The notes beneath the pieces are model-generated. The model searched no databases, was not told the DNA's origin, and saw nothing but the letters and a program-made list of their open reading frames with translations. 64,000 bases of DNA from Jidongwangia harbinensis (GTDB taxonomy: Bacteria; Actinomycetota; Actinomycetes; Mycobacteriales; Micromonosporaceae). Location: positions 52,986-116,985 of the forward strand of contig NZ_JAIWNC010000036.1 in assembly GCF_020216025.1 (NCBI RefSeq), in the 5' to 3' direction. Made by a program: the position numbers and the translations under genes. Shown here in pieces: positions 1 through 7,728 of the stretch (the stretch's first letter is position 1; each line of letters begins with the position of its first letter).

Positions 1-436
1 GCACCAGGCGGGTGCCGGACGCGTACCGGGCGGCCAGCCAGCGGGCCTCGCGCAGCCGCCGGTACGGCGAGAACGGGTTGAGGTGGGTGCTCACCACGGT
101 CAGCGGGCCGGCGTCGGTGGACACCGTGGCGACCGCGGCGGCGTGGTGCAGCCGCCACCGCACCGAGGCGGTCCGGGTGAACCGCAGCGGCGGCCGGGCC
201 AGCACGGCCACCGGCTGGCCGAACACCGACCGGGACAGGTGCGCGGTCATGCCGAGCGCGTCGGCGACCGCCCGCATCCGGCGGCCGCCGTGCCGGTCGA
301 AGTCCCGCAGTTCCTGCAGGGCCAGCAGGTCCGGCCGGGCACCGCGGAGGACCTCGACGACGGCACCGAGGCGGTCGCCGCGGCCCCGGTCCACGCCGCC
401 GGTCTTGATGTTCCAGGTGACCAGGCGGAGCGTCAC
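1..436 (-). CDS. Endonuclease/exonuclease/phosphatase (EEP) family protein, partial
   Basis: The reading frame starts at a GTG overlapping the PAP2 stop (GTGA) and runs off the left window edge after 145 codons. It opens with TLRLVTWNIKTGG, the WNI strand that begins EEP-fold phosphodiesterases. It then shows LLALQEL, whose Glu is the expected metal ligand, and VVSTHLNPFSPYRRLREA, a catalytic THL motif. Family members hydrolyse phosphodiesters in nucleic acids, inositol phosphates or phospholipids; the substrate here cannot be told. It is the last visible gene of an operon with PAP2, BrkB and a diacylglycerol kinase-like gene, which favours a lipid or envelope substrate by context only. The C-terminal half lies outside the window. 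Confidence 0.85.
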   Translation of the reverse strand, partial: MTLRLVTWNIKTGGVDRGRGDRLGAVVEVLRGARPDLLALQELRDFDRHGGRRMRAVADALGMTAHLSRSVFGQPVAVLARPPLRFTRTASVRWRLHHAAAVATVSTDAGPLTVVSTHLNPFSPYRRLREARWLAARYASGTRLV

Positions 437-1908
437 GGAGCCGGGGTTCCGGCGGTGGCCGGCTTCTCGTTCGGCCGGAGCACCCACCACAGCAGACCGA
501 TCCAGAGCGTGGTCAGGATCGCCGCGCCGAGCAGGTCGGTCGGGTGGTGCATGCCGCGGTACATCCGGGACAGCGCCACCCCGGCCGGCATGACGACCGC
601 GAACACCACCGCGAGGTAGCGCCACCGCTGCGAGACCCGGCCCATGATCAGAATCGCGATGGCCACCCAGACGCACATGGTGGCGGCGATGTGCCCGGAC
701 GGGAACGACGACGTGGGCATCTGCCCGTCCAGCTGCTCCACCGGCGGCCGGGCCCGCTGCACCGAGGCGGCGGTGCAGAGGAACAGCGTCAGCTCGCCCA
801 CCATGGTGAGCGCCAGGAACAGCACCGGCCGCCACTGCCGCCAGACGGCCAGCGCGATCGGGCAGAACACCAGCGAGATGATCAGGATGGCGTGGGTGTC
901 GCCGGCCTTGCTCCACAGCCAGCTGAGGTCGTCCAGCCCCGGCGTCCGGAACGTCTGCAGCCAGCGCACCGTGCCGTCGTCGAACCGGCCCAGCCAGGTG
1001 CCCTCGGTCTGGTTCTTCAGCAGGTACCCGATCAGGTAGAGCACGCCGAAGATGAGTGCCCAGCCGGTCAGGATCTCGGTGGCCTTCACCCACCGGTGCG
1101 GCACCGGCCGGGCCGAGTCCGGTGCCGGCTTGACCGCGTCGGCCGCCTCCGGTTCCAGGCCCTCGTCGAGCGGCGCGACCGGATGCCCGGCCTCCCGGCG
1201 CCACACCCGGAACGCGTACGCGGTGACGCTCAGCCACAGCGCGCCGAGCAGCCAGCCGGCCAGCACGTCCGTCAGGTAGTGCACGCCCAGCGCGATCCGG
1301 GTCAGGCCGACCGCGAAGACGACCAGCCCGAGCGACGCGATGAACAGTTTGCGGTAGCGCACCGCCGGCAGGAACACCAGCAGCAGCGCGCCGTACACCA
1401 CCATGGCGCCGAGGGCGTGCCCGCTCGGGAAGCTGTTGCCGGGTGCCGTGGCCACCGGCGCGTCCACCACCGGGCGCAGGCGGCCGACCAGGGCCTTCAC
1501 CGACGGGTCGAGCAGCAGCGCGCCGACGCCGGTGACCACCAGGTAGACCGCGAGCCGGGTCCGGTGCCGGACCAGCAGCAGCACCACGGTGATCCCGACC
1601 AGCCAGAACATGAACGGCCGTCCGCCCAGCCGGGAGATCCCGTTGAGCGCGTTGACCAGGTACGACCGCGGCGAGACCAGCTCGTTCAGCTCCCGGGCGA
1701 CACCCCGGTCGACGCTCAGCACCGGGCCCACGTTGAGCTGGACCAGCAGCAGGAGCAGGCCGAAGCCGATTCCGATCGCCACCACTACGAGCAGACCCAG
1801 CACGCTGCGCTCGGCGAAGTGCCGCAGCGGCGCCCAGCCGGCTCGTTCCCGAATCTTCCCGTCGTCGTCGCCGGGTGCGGCGACCACACCGGCCTCCTGG
1901 GTAACCAT
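433..1908 (-). CDS. Tandem PAP2-superfamily membrane phosphatase
   Basis: A 491-residue membrane protein with two successive PAP2 domains. Domain 1 has K138..R145-P146, PSGH at 161-164 and R204/H210/D214, a complete acid-phosphatase signature. Domain 2 has R387-P388, PSGH at 403-406 and R448/H454/D458, but I see no lysine at the motif-1 position. An acidic loop at about 240-270 separates the halves, each with several hydrophobic helices. PAP2 enzymes remove phosphate from phosphatidate, undecaprenyl pyrophosphate or related lipids at the membrane. The usual family size is about 200-250 residues, so this is an internal duplication or fusion. It follows BrkB after 30 bp and overlaps the EEP gene, so the genes are probably cotranscribed. 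Confidence 0.92.
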   Translation of the reverse strand: MVTQEAGVVAAPGDDDGKIRERAGWAPLRHFAERSVLGLLVVVAIGIGFGLLLLLVQLNVGPVLSVDRGVARELNELVSPRSYLVNALNGISRLGGRPFMFWLVGITVVLLLVRHRTRLAVYLVVTGVGALLLDPSVKALVGRLRPVVDAPVATAPGNSFPSGHALGAMVVYGALLLVFLPAVRYRKLFIASLGLVVFAVGLTRIALGVHYLTDVLAGWLLGALWLSVTAYAFRVWRREAGHPVAPLDEGLEPEAADAVKPAPDSARPVPHRWVKATEILTGWALIFGVLYLIGYLLKNQTEGTWLGRFDDGTVRWLQTFRTPGLDDLSWLWSKAGDTHAILIISLVFCPIALAVWRQWRPVLFLALTMVGELTLFLCTAASVQRARPPVEQLDGQMPTSSFPSGHIAATMCVWVAIAILIMGRVSQRWRYLAVVFAVVMPAGVALSRMYRGMHHPTDLLGAAILTTLWIGLLWWVLRPNEKPATAGTPAP

Positions 1909-1938
1909 GGCGCCGCTCTTACCCGATGGCGCCGAGGC

Positions 1939-2940
1939 TCACACCGGGCTGCCCCGGGAGGCCGCGTCGGTCTGCGGTTCGTCGTCCGAACCGGGGTGCC
2001 AGCGATCCTCCGGTGCGGGGACCACGCCGACCCGGTTCGCCTCCAGTTGCGCGGCGAACGCCAGGCCGAGGAAGAACGCGATGCCGGTCAGGTTGGCCCA
2101 GAGCAGCAGCGCCATCATGGCGGTGAGCGGGCCGTAGGTGGCGCCGAAACCGTCGCTGATCCGGACGTACCCGGCCAGTGCCAGGCTGGCCAGCCACCAC
2201 AGCACGGTGGCCACCGCGGCGCCGAAGAGCAGCCAGGACAGCGCCGGCTGCTTGCGCCGCGGTGCCTGTTCGAAGAGCAGGCCGACGGCGAAGACGATCA
2301 GCGCCAGGCTGAGCGGCCAGCGCACGAAGTCCCAGGCGGTCCGCACGCCGCCGCCCCAGCCGAGGTGCTCGGCCGCGGAGTCGCCGGCCGCCCGGCCCGC
2401 CACCAGCAGTAGGAAGCCGAACAGCGCGGGCAGCCCGGCCACCACGGCGAGCGCCGCGGCGCGGACGTACTTGCGCAGCGCCGGGCGGTCCCGTTCGACG
2501 CCGTAGATGCGGTTCGCGCCCCGCTCGATCTGCGCCATCGCGGTGGTCAGCGCGACCAGGCCGGTGATCAGGCCGAGCGCCAGCGCCAGCTCACCGGCCT
2601 CCTCGGTACGGTCGTCGTCCTGCAGCAGGTCGCGCACCAGCGGCTCGCTGGCACCCGGGGTGAGCGCCAGCACGGTGTCCGCGACGATCTGGCCGCCCTC
2701 CTCGGCGCCCAGGTCGGTGGCGAGCCCGGACAGCGCGATGAGGAACGGCACGATGGCCAGGCACAGCTGCAGGGCGAGCGCGCGGGAGTGGCTGAAGCCG
2801 TCGCCGTACCGGAAGCGCACGAACGCGTCCCGCAGCAGCGGCCAGCGACCGTAGTGGCGCAACGCCAGGAACGCGTCGTCCGCGGACAGCTGGTCGCCGG
2901 GCATCATCCGGGTTTCCGGGACCGGTTCGGTCGAACTCAC
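1939..2940 (-). CDS. YihY/virulence factor BrkB family membrane protein
   Basis: A 333-residue multi-pass membrane protein. The N-terminal part contains the family-typical SHSRALALQLCLAIVPFLIA helix, then the ERGANRIYGVERDRP region and a late YVRISDGFGATYGPLTAMMA segment, all characteristic of YihY/BrkB. Its molecular function is unsettled; the older RNase BN assignment was withdrawn. The GTG start overlaps the stop of the upstream kinase gene (GTGA), implying translational coupling. Its position between a lipid kinase and a lipid phosphatase suggests a role in the envelope, but this is inference. The C-terminus is a soluble acidic tail. Confidence 0.93.
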   Translation of the reverse strand: MSSTEPVPETRMMPGDQLSADDAFLALRHYGRWPLLRDAFVRFRYGDGFSHSRALALQLCLAIVPFLIALSGLATDLGAEEGGQIVADTVLALTPGASEPLVRDLLQDDDRTEEAGELALALGLITGLVALTTAMAQIERGANRIYGVERDRPALRKYVRAAALAVVAGLPALFGFLLLVAGRAAGDSAAEHLGWGGGVRTAWDFVRWPLSLALIVFAVGLLFEQAPRRKQPALSWLLFGAAVATVLWWLASLALAGYVRISDGFGATYGPLTAMMALLLWANLTGIAFFLGLAFAAQLEANRVGVVPAPEDRWHPGSDDEPQTDAASRGSPV

Positions 2941-3908
2941 TCAGCCTCCTCTGCTGCCGCGCGCACCCCCTCGGCAGCCCGCTGAGCGGCGCCGGAATCG
3001 TATGCCAGGTCGGGGTCGCCGTCGGGTTGCGGCACGCACAGCAGCAGCGCCCGGTGCCGGATCTGCACGGTCAGGCTCTTGCCCGGGTCGATCAGGTCGC
3101 CGTCCAGCTGGCGGGGCTGCGCCCGGTTGCTGCGGATCTCCACCCGCTCGGCCCGGTACGTCTCCATCAGCGGGATCCGCTCGTGCCGGCGCACCACCGC
3201 CCAGCCCAGCGACGCCCAGTGCGCCAGGCTCCGCGGGCTCAGCACGGCCACGTCCAGCTTGCCGTCGTCCGGGGCGGCGTCGCTGAGCAGCCGTACGCCG
3301 CCCTGCAGCCGGCCCACGTTGCCCACGATCACGGTCCGCGGCCGGCGCATCATCGGGCGCCCGCCGTCCAGCACGATCCGGACCCGCATCGGCCGGTCCC
3401 GCAGGTGCTTCACCGCGCCGCCGACGTACGCCAGCCAGCCGATCCGCTTCTTGGCCGTCTCCGACGTACCCTCCAGCATCTTGGCGTCGAAGCCCATCCC
3501 GGCCATCACCGCGAAGCACTGGTCGCCGACCGCGCCCACGTCGATCCGCTTGCGACCGCCCTCCAGCGCCACCTCCACGCCGGTGGCCGCGTCGCCGGCC
3601 AGGCCGAGGTTCGCGGCGAGCAGGTTGCCGGTCCCGGCCGGCAGCACCGCCATCGCCACGTCCGTGCCGGCCAGCGCGGTGACCACCGCCATCACGGTGC
3701 CGTCACCGCCGCACGCGAAGATCAGCTCGGCGCCGTTCTTGACCGCCTGCTCGGCCTGCCCGCGACCGGCGTCCTCGGGGGTGGTCTCGTACCAGGCCGG
3801 CTCGGGCCAGCCCGCCTGGGACAGGCCGGCGCCGATCAGACGGCGCAGTTCGTCCATGTCCGGGACCTTGACGGGGTTAACGACGACGGCGGAGCGGGGA
3901 CCAGTCAC
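2937..3908 (-). CDS. Diacylglycerol/sphingosine kinase-family lipid kinase (YegS/LCB5-like)
   Basis: A 323-residue protein starting at a GTG with SAVVVNPVKV, the first strand of the DAGK catalytic fold. The nucleotide-binding signature FACGGDGTVMAVV and the following LPAGTGNLLAANLGL are both present. A later FDAKMLEGTSETAKKRIGWLAY block and a C-terminal beta-sandwich ending with a DGDLIDPG-type strand match YegS/DgkB kinases. These enzymes phosphorylate diacylglycerol or similar lipids at the cytoplasmic membrane face. The frame is open far upstream, but the upstream part is not protein-like and would overlap the divergent DUF1990 gene, so the GTG at 3908 is preferred. It is first in the operon and may feed the PAP2 phosphatase. 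Confidence 0.93.
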   Translation of the reverse strand: MTGPRSAVVVNPVKVPDMDELRRLIGAGLSQAGWPEPAWYETTPEDAGRGQAEQAVKNGAELIFACGGDGTVMAVVTALAGTDVAMAVLPAGTGNLLAANLGLAGDAATGVEVALEGGRKRIDVGAVGDQCFAVMAGMGFDAKMLEGTSETAKKRIGWLAYVGGAVKHLRDRPMRVRIVLDGGRPMMRRPRTVIVGNVGRLQGGVRLLSDAAPDDGKLDVAVLSPRSLAHWASLGWAVVRRHERIPLMETYRAERVEIRSNRAQPRQLDGDLIDPGKSLTVQIRHRALLLCVPQPDGDPDLAYDSGAAQRAAEGVRAAAEEAE

Positions 3909-3971
3909 GGCGTCAGTGTGCCGGAGCAACGTCACGACGGCATGTCGGGGTTCGGTGCGGTAGGAAGGACC

Positions 3972-4475
3972 ATGATGCGGAACACGTTCACGTATGCCGA
4001 GGTCGGCGCCACCCGGGAGGGCCGTCTGCCGCCCGGCTACCACCGCCTGCACCACCGGGTGCGGATCTCCGGCGACCCGGCGTCCTTCACCCGGGCGAAG
4101 GACGCGGTGCTGACCTTCGCGATGCACCAGCGGGCCGGCGCGCGGATCCGCACCGACGCCGCCCGGGCCGCGCCCGGGGTGCGGCTCACCGTGACGCTCG
4201 GGCCGTTCACCGTGCCGTGCGAGGTGGTCTACGTGATCGACGAGCCGGACCGGGCCGGGTTCGGCTACGGCACCCTGCCGGGCCATCAGGAACGCGGTGA
4301 GGAGGCGTTCTTCGTGGAGCGCGACGCGCACGGCGTGTGGCTGCGGGTGACCGCGTTCAGCCGGCCGGCCCGCTGGCCGACGATCCTGGCCGGCCCGCTG
4401 GCGGTGGCGGTGCAGCACGGCTTCGCCCGGCTGCTGGGCCGCTCGCTGCGCCGGATCTGTACCGTGAACGTGTGA
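3972..4475 (+). CDS. DUF1990 family protein
   Basis: A 167-residue protein beginning at ATG after an AGGAAGGA ribosome binding site. The sequence matches DUF1990: an N-terminal FTYAEVGATREGRLPPGYH, a central TFAMHQRAG segment, then VYVIDEPDRAGFGYGTLPGH and GEEAFFVER. The family has no established enzymatic role and resembles a START/SRPBCC-like small-ligand fold. It is divergent from the lipid kinase gene and its TGA overlaps the GTG of the metallo-hydrolase gene, so it heads a three-gene coupled operon. Confidence 0.9.
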   Translation: MMRNTFTYAEVGATREGRLPPGYHRLHHRVRISGDPASFTRAKDAVLTFAMHQRAGARIRTDAARAAPGVRLTVTLGPFTVPCEVVYVIDEPDRAGFGYGTLPGHQERGEEAFFVERDAHGVWLRVTAFSRPARWPTILAGPLAVAVQHGFARLLGRSLRRICTVNV

Positions 4476-5287
4476 ACCGGACCAGCGTCACCTGGTGGGG
4501 CCACAGCACCGTGTGGCTGGCGGACTCCGGTGTCTCGCTGCTCACCGACCCGCTGCTCACCGATCGCGTGGTGCACCTGCGCCGGCGCGCCGGGGTGGCC
4601 CCGCGGCTGCCCGGCACGCCGGACGCGGTGCTGCTCTCCCACCTGCACGCCGACCACTGCCACCTGCCGTCGCTGCGGGCCCTGCCGGGCGAGCCGCTGC
4701 TCGTGGTGCCCCGCGGCGCCGCCGGGTTCATCGCCCGCGGTCTGGGCCGGGCGGCCGGCGACCGCTGTGTGGAACTCGCGCCCGGCGAGTCGACCACGGT
4801 CGGCGCGGTCCGGGTGCGGGCGGTGCCCGCCGCCCACCCCGGCGGCCGCGGGCCCTGGTCGCGGCAGCAGGCGGTGGCCCTCGGCTTCGTGGTGGAGGGC
4901 TCCGCGCGCACCTGGTACGCCGGCGACACCGGCCTGTTCGACGCGATGACCGACCTCGGCCCGCTGGACCTGGCGCTGATCCCGGTCGGCGGCTGGGGTC
5001 CCACGCTGGCGCCGCACGGCCACCTCGACCCGGCGGCGGCGGCCGAGGCGCTGCGCCGGGTCCGGGCGGCGTGGGCGGTGCCGGTGCACTACGGCACGTT
5101 CTGGCCGGCCGGCCTTGGCCGGCTGCGGCCGCACCTGTTCGCCGCGCCCGGCGAGGAGTTCGCCCGCCAGGCGGCGCGGACCGCTCCGGACAGCCGGGTG
5201 CGGCTGCTCGCCCACGGCGCGGAGCTGACCGTACGCCCGGGCGGCGCGGTCTCACCGGACGCGACCCTGGCCGGAGACGACGCGTGA
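4472..5287 (+). CDS. MBL-fold metallo-hydrolase (UlaG/RomA-like)
   Basis: A 271-residue protein with the metallo-beta-lactamase metal site LSHLHADH (HxHxDH), a GDTG motif in TWYAGDTGLFD, and a late PVHYGTFWP histidine. The start TSVTWWGHSTVWL resembles UlaG/RomA-type hydrolases, which include lactonases and NAPE-PLD-like phospholipases. The GTG start overlaps the DUF1990 stop and the TGA overlaps the DedA start, so translation is coupled on both sides. Given the nearby membrane-lipid genes a lipid substrate is possible, but unproven. Confidence 0.92.
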   Translation: MNRTSVTWWGHSTVWLADSGVSLLTDPLLTDRVVHLRRRAGVAPRLPGTPDAVLLSHLHADHCHLPSLRALPGEPLLVVPRGAAGFIARGLGRAAGDRCVELAPGESTTVGAVRVRAVPAAHPGGRGPWSRQQAVALGFVVEGSARTWYAGDTGLFDAMTDLGPLDLALIPVGGWGPTLAPHGHLDPAAAAEALRRVRAAWAVPVHYGTFWPAGLGRLRPHLFAAPGEEFARQAARTAPDSRVRLLAHGAELTVRPGGAVSPDATLAGDDA

Positions 5288-5883
5288 TCGCCGGCCTGGG
5301 CGCGCTGGCCTGGTTGTTCCTGGTGGTGTCGTTCGGCGCGATCGTGCCCGTGGTACCCACCGGGGCGGCGGTGAGCGGGGCCGCCGCGCTCGCCTTCCAC
5401 GACAATCCGCCGCTCATCGTGTTCGTGATCGCCTTCGGCGCGGCCGGCGCCTACGTGGGCGACCTGGCCATGTACGGGATGTGCCGGGCCGGCGGCGAGA
5501 AGCTCGCCCGGCGGCTGCGCTGGCTGCGCGACGAGGAACACCTGGCCGCGGTGAAGGAGCGCCTGCAGCGCACGCAGATCCCGGTGCTGCTGGTGTCCCG
5601 GCTGATCCCGGGCGGCCGGGTGCCGGTGCTGCTGGCCGCCGCGTTCCTCGGCCTGAGCTGGCGTACCTTCGTGATCGCCAACCTGCCGGCGTGCGCGCTG
5701 TGGGCCACGGTCTACTCCGGAATCGGGGTGGCCGGCGGCTCGATCTTCCCGGAGCCGTGGCAGGGCGTGGTGGCCGCGGTCGTCCTGATCCTCGTGGTCA
5801 ACCAGTCGGTGAGCTGGTGGAACAAGCGGCGCGAGGCCCGGCTGGCGGCGCCGGAGAGCCCTAGTACCTCAGGTGCCGCCTAG
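5284..5883 (+). CDS. DedA/VTT-domain family membrane protein
   Basis: A 199-residue protein with the DedA/SNARE-associated architecture: an N-terminal re-entrant-like hydrophobic segment with VPTGAAVSG, AYVGDLAMYGMCRAGG, then VLLVSRLIPGGRVPVLLAAAFLGLSWRTF, whose SRLIPGGR matches the conserved R-x-x-P-G-x-R motif. DedA proteins act in the cytoplasmic membrane as probable lipid scramblases or undecaprenyl-phosphate flippases and affect envelope homeostasis. It is last in the DUF1990-MBL-DedA operon. Its 3' end overlaps the convergent beta-lactamase-like gene by 23 bp. Confidence 0.9.
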   Translation: MIAGLGALAWLFLVVSFGAIVPVVPTGAAVSGAAALAFHDNPPLIVFVIAFGAAGAYVGDLAMYGMCRAGGEKLARRLRWLRDEEHLAAVKERLQRTQIPVLLVSRLIPGGRVPVLLAAAFLGLSWRTFVIANLPACALWATVYSGIGVAGGSIFPEPWQGVVAAVVLILVVNQSVSWWNKRREARLAAPESPSTSGAA

Positions 5884-6772
5884 TCAGTTTCGCCGCCTTC
5901 TCGACCACCTCGATGCCGCCCGGCATGTCGCCGTGTCCGTGCGACAGGACCGCGATCGAGACGTCCACGTCGTCGCCGGTGACCCGGCCCACCGAGTTGA
6001 TGATCCACCGGTGTTCCTCGGTGGACCGCGGCAGCCAGCCGTTCTTCACCGTGGTGGTCTCGCCGCGCCCGGCCACCGCGGACACGCCCCAGACCTGGTC
6101 CTCGTCCACCGTGCTCATCAGCGTGAAGGCGAGCTTGCGCGAGTCCGCGTTCAGCGGGCCCCTGGCGTCCACCAGCTTGCCGAGCAGGGTGACCTGGTCG
6201 TCCACGGTGGTCCGGGTCAGGCCCCACGCCTTGTCGACCCGGGTGGCGGTGAGCCCGAGCCGTTCGTGGCACCGGGTGAGCCCGCTCTCCCGGCCGAGCT
6301 GCCGGAACAGCGCGGTGGTCGCGTCGTTGTCGCTCAGCCGGATCATCCGCCGGGCCTGGGCGAGTTCCTCGCCGGTCAGCTCGCGGTTCTCGTCCTGCGC
6401 GCGCAGCAGCAGGCACGCGAGCACCTGGACCTTCACCACGCTGGCCGTCTCGTACCGTTCGGAGCCGCGGTAGGCGTAACGCTCGCCGGTCCTCGCGTCC
6501 AGCACCGCGACGGAGAACTCGGGCACCGTGGCCGCGTACTCCCGCAGCGCGGCGTCCAGCGCCCGGACCCGCCGCCGCCGCTCCTCCCCCGGCGGTTCGC
6601 CGCGGTCCGCGGGGGCCGGTGACCGGCCGGCCGGGAATCCACCGGCCGGGGAGGCGGCGGCCGCCGGCGCCGCGTCGTCGGAGCCGTGCGTCCTGCCCAC
6701 GCCCACCAAGCCGGCACCTCCCAGGACCCCCACCGCGGCCACGGCCAGGAGCCAGTTCCGCGTTCGTGGCAC
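5861..6772 (-). CDS. Exported serine beta-lactamase-like hydrolase
   Basis: A 303-residue protein with an N-terminal hydrophobic helix (about 7-26) and a Pro/Ala-rich linker to about 65, so it is exported or membrane-anchored. The catalytic SVVK tetrad is at 111-114, SDN at 147-149 and KNG at 243-245 in place of the usual KTG. I see no clear glutamate equivalent to Glu166 of class A beta-lactamases after the SDN motif, so strong beta-lactamase activity is doubtful. A peptidoglycan-related or generic serine hydrolase is an alternative. The GTG start at 6772 places the signal helix at the N-terminus. It is monocistronic and convergent with DedA. Confidence 0.85.
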   Translation of the reverse strand: MPRTRNWLLAVAAVGVLGGAGLVGVGRTHGSDDAAPAAAASPAGGFPAGRSPAPADRGEPPGEERRRRVRALDAALREYAATVPEFSVAVLDARTGERYAYRGSERYETASVVKVQVLACLLLRAQDENRELTGEELAQARRMIRLSDNDATTALFRQLGRESGLTRCHERLGLTATRVDKAWGLTRTTVDDQVTLLGKLVDARGPLNADSRKLAFTLMSTVDEDQVWGVSAVAGRGETTTVKNGWLPRSTEEHRWIINSVGRVTGDDVDVSIAVLSHGHGDMPGGIEVVEKAAKLTRRHLRY

Positions 6773-6871
6773 CCCTGCATCGTGCCGTGCCACCGGCCAA
6801 ACCGTAACCGACGGCCGGCGCTGTCGGCCGTGTCCACGGCGTTCCGGGCGCACCGGCCGCACAATGGGCTC

Positions 6872-7570
6872 ATGGCCCTTCCCCTGCCCTCGCCCGCCGC
6901 CCTCGTCGATCTCACCCGGTACGCCCTGGGCCAGGCGGTGGAGACCGTGGCGGCGGTCGCCACCGTGCCGGCCCGGATGCTGGGCCTGCTCGGCCAGGCC
7001 GAGTTGCTGGTCAGCCGGATCACCGTGCTGGTGGAGGACGTGGAGTCCCTGGTCCGCCGGGTGGACGGCGTGGTGACCGGGGCCGACCTGGCCATCCGCG
7101 AGGTCCAGACGATCTCCGCCGTGGCCACCGTGGCGGTCCAGGAGGCCGGTGCCGTGGCCACGTCCGCCGCACGGGTGGTGGACCGGGCGGAAACCGTCTC
7201 GGACGCGGCCTCGGGCGTGGTGGTGCGGGCCGGTACCGCGGCGTCCGAGGCGGCCGAGCTGCTCCAGCACTACGCCGACACGCTGCGCCGGGCGGCGCCG
7301 CTGGCCCAGCGGTTCGTCGACGAACTGACCCCGGAGGAGGTCACCGCGGCGATCCGGATGGTGGACGCCCTGCCGGCGCTGCGCGGTCACCTGGTCGACG
7401 ACGTGATGCCCCTGCTGCGCCGGCTGGACCAGGTCGGCCCGGATCTGCACAACCTGCTGGCGGTGACCCAGGATCTGCATCTGGCGATCGTCGGGCTGCC
7501 CGGCCTGAAGATGCTGCGCCGCCGCGGCGAGGAGCGGGTGGCCGAGGACGAGAGCACGAACAGCCGTTAG
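6872..7570 (+). CDS. Helical hypothetical protein
   Basis: A 232-residue protein I do not recognise. It starts with a short hydrophobic stretch and then long alanine/valine-rich heptad-like helices from about 20 to 150, resembling phasins or apolipoprotein-like surface helices. A second helical segment covers 160-215 and the tail is charged. No cysteine or catalytic motif is visible. It is divergent from the beta-lactamase-like gene by 99 bp and precedes the GH81 gene by 158 bp, with a promoter between, so it is probably monocistronic. Confidence 0.8.
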   Translation: MALPLPSPAALVDLTRYALGQAVETVAAVATVPARMLGLLGQAELLVSRITVLVEDVESLVRRVDGVVTGADLAIREVQTISAVATVAVQEAGAVATSAARVVDRAETVSDAASGVVVRAGTAASEAAELLQHYADTLRRAAPLAQRFVDELTPEEVTAAIRMVDALPALRGHLVDDVMPLLRRLDQVGPDLHNLLAVTQDLHLAIVGLPGLKMLRRRGEERVAEDESTNSR

Positions 7571-7609
7571 CAAAAGCTTCCGACCAGCGCTGATTCACGG
7601 TTGTAAACA

Positions 7610-7638
7610 TTGACGAAACATGGCCGCCTGGTTAATCT
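7610..7638 (+). promoter_or_regulatory. Candidate sigma70-type promoter of the GH81 gene
   Basis: TTGACG (7610-7615) and TAATCT (7633-7638) are separated by 17 bp, in an unusually AT-rich patch upstream of the glucanase gene. The start of transcription would fall near 7645, just before the inverted repeat at 7651. Confidence 0.55.
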
Positions 7639-7650
7639 TCCGGCACCGGA

Positions 7651-7662
7651 GAGAGCGCTCTC
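7651..7662. promoter_or_regulatory. LacI-type operator upstream of GH81
   Basis: GAGAGCGCTCTC is a perfect 12-bp palindrome with the central CG and GAGCGCTC core common to actinobacterial LacI-family operators such as CebR sites. It lies immediately after the predicted transcription start, where a bound repressor would block initiation. The regulator is not encoded nearby. Induction by beta-glucan breakdown products is inferred. Confidence 0.6.
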
Positions 7663-7728
7663 ACACCACGGCCGACCGTCCCCGGCTGCCGCTCGCCTCC
7701 ATGTCCCGTCCCCATCGGAGGCGACCCC

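Noticed and set aside
2937..4418. Longer diacylglycerol kinase ORF starting at 4418
   Set aside because: The extra 170 residues are antisense to DUF1990 and not protein-like; the GTG at 3908 begins the conserved domain.
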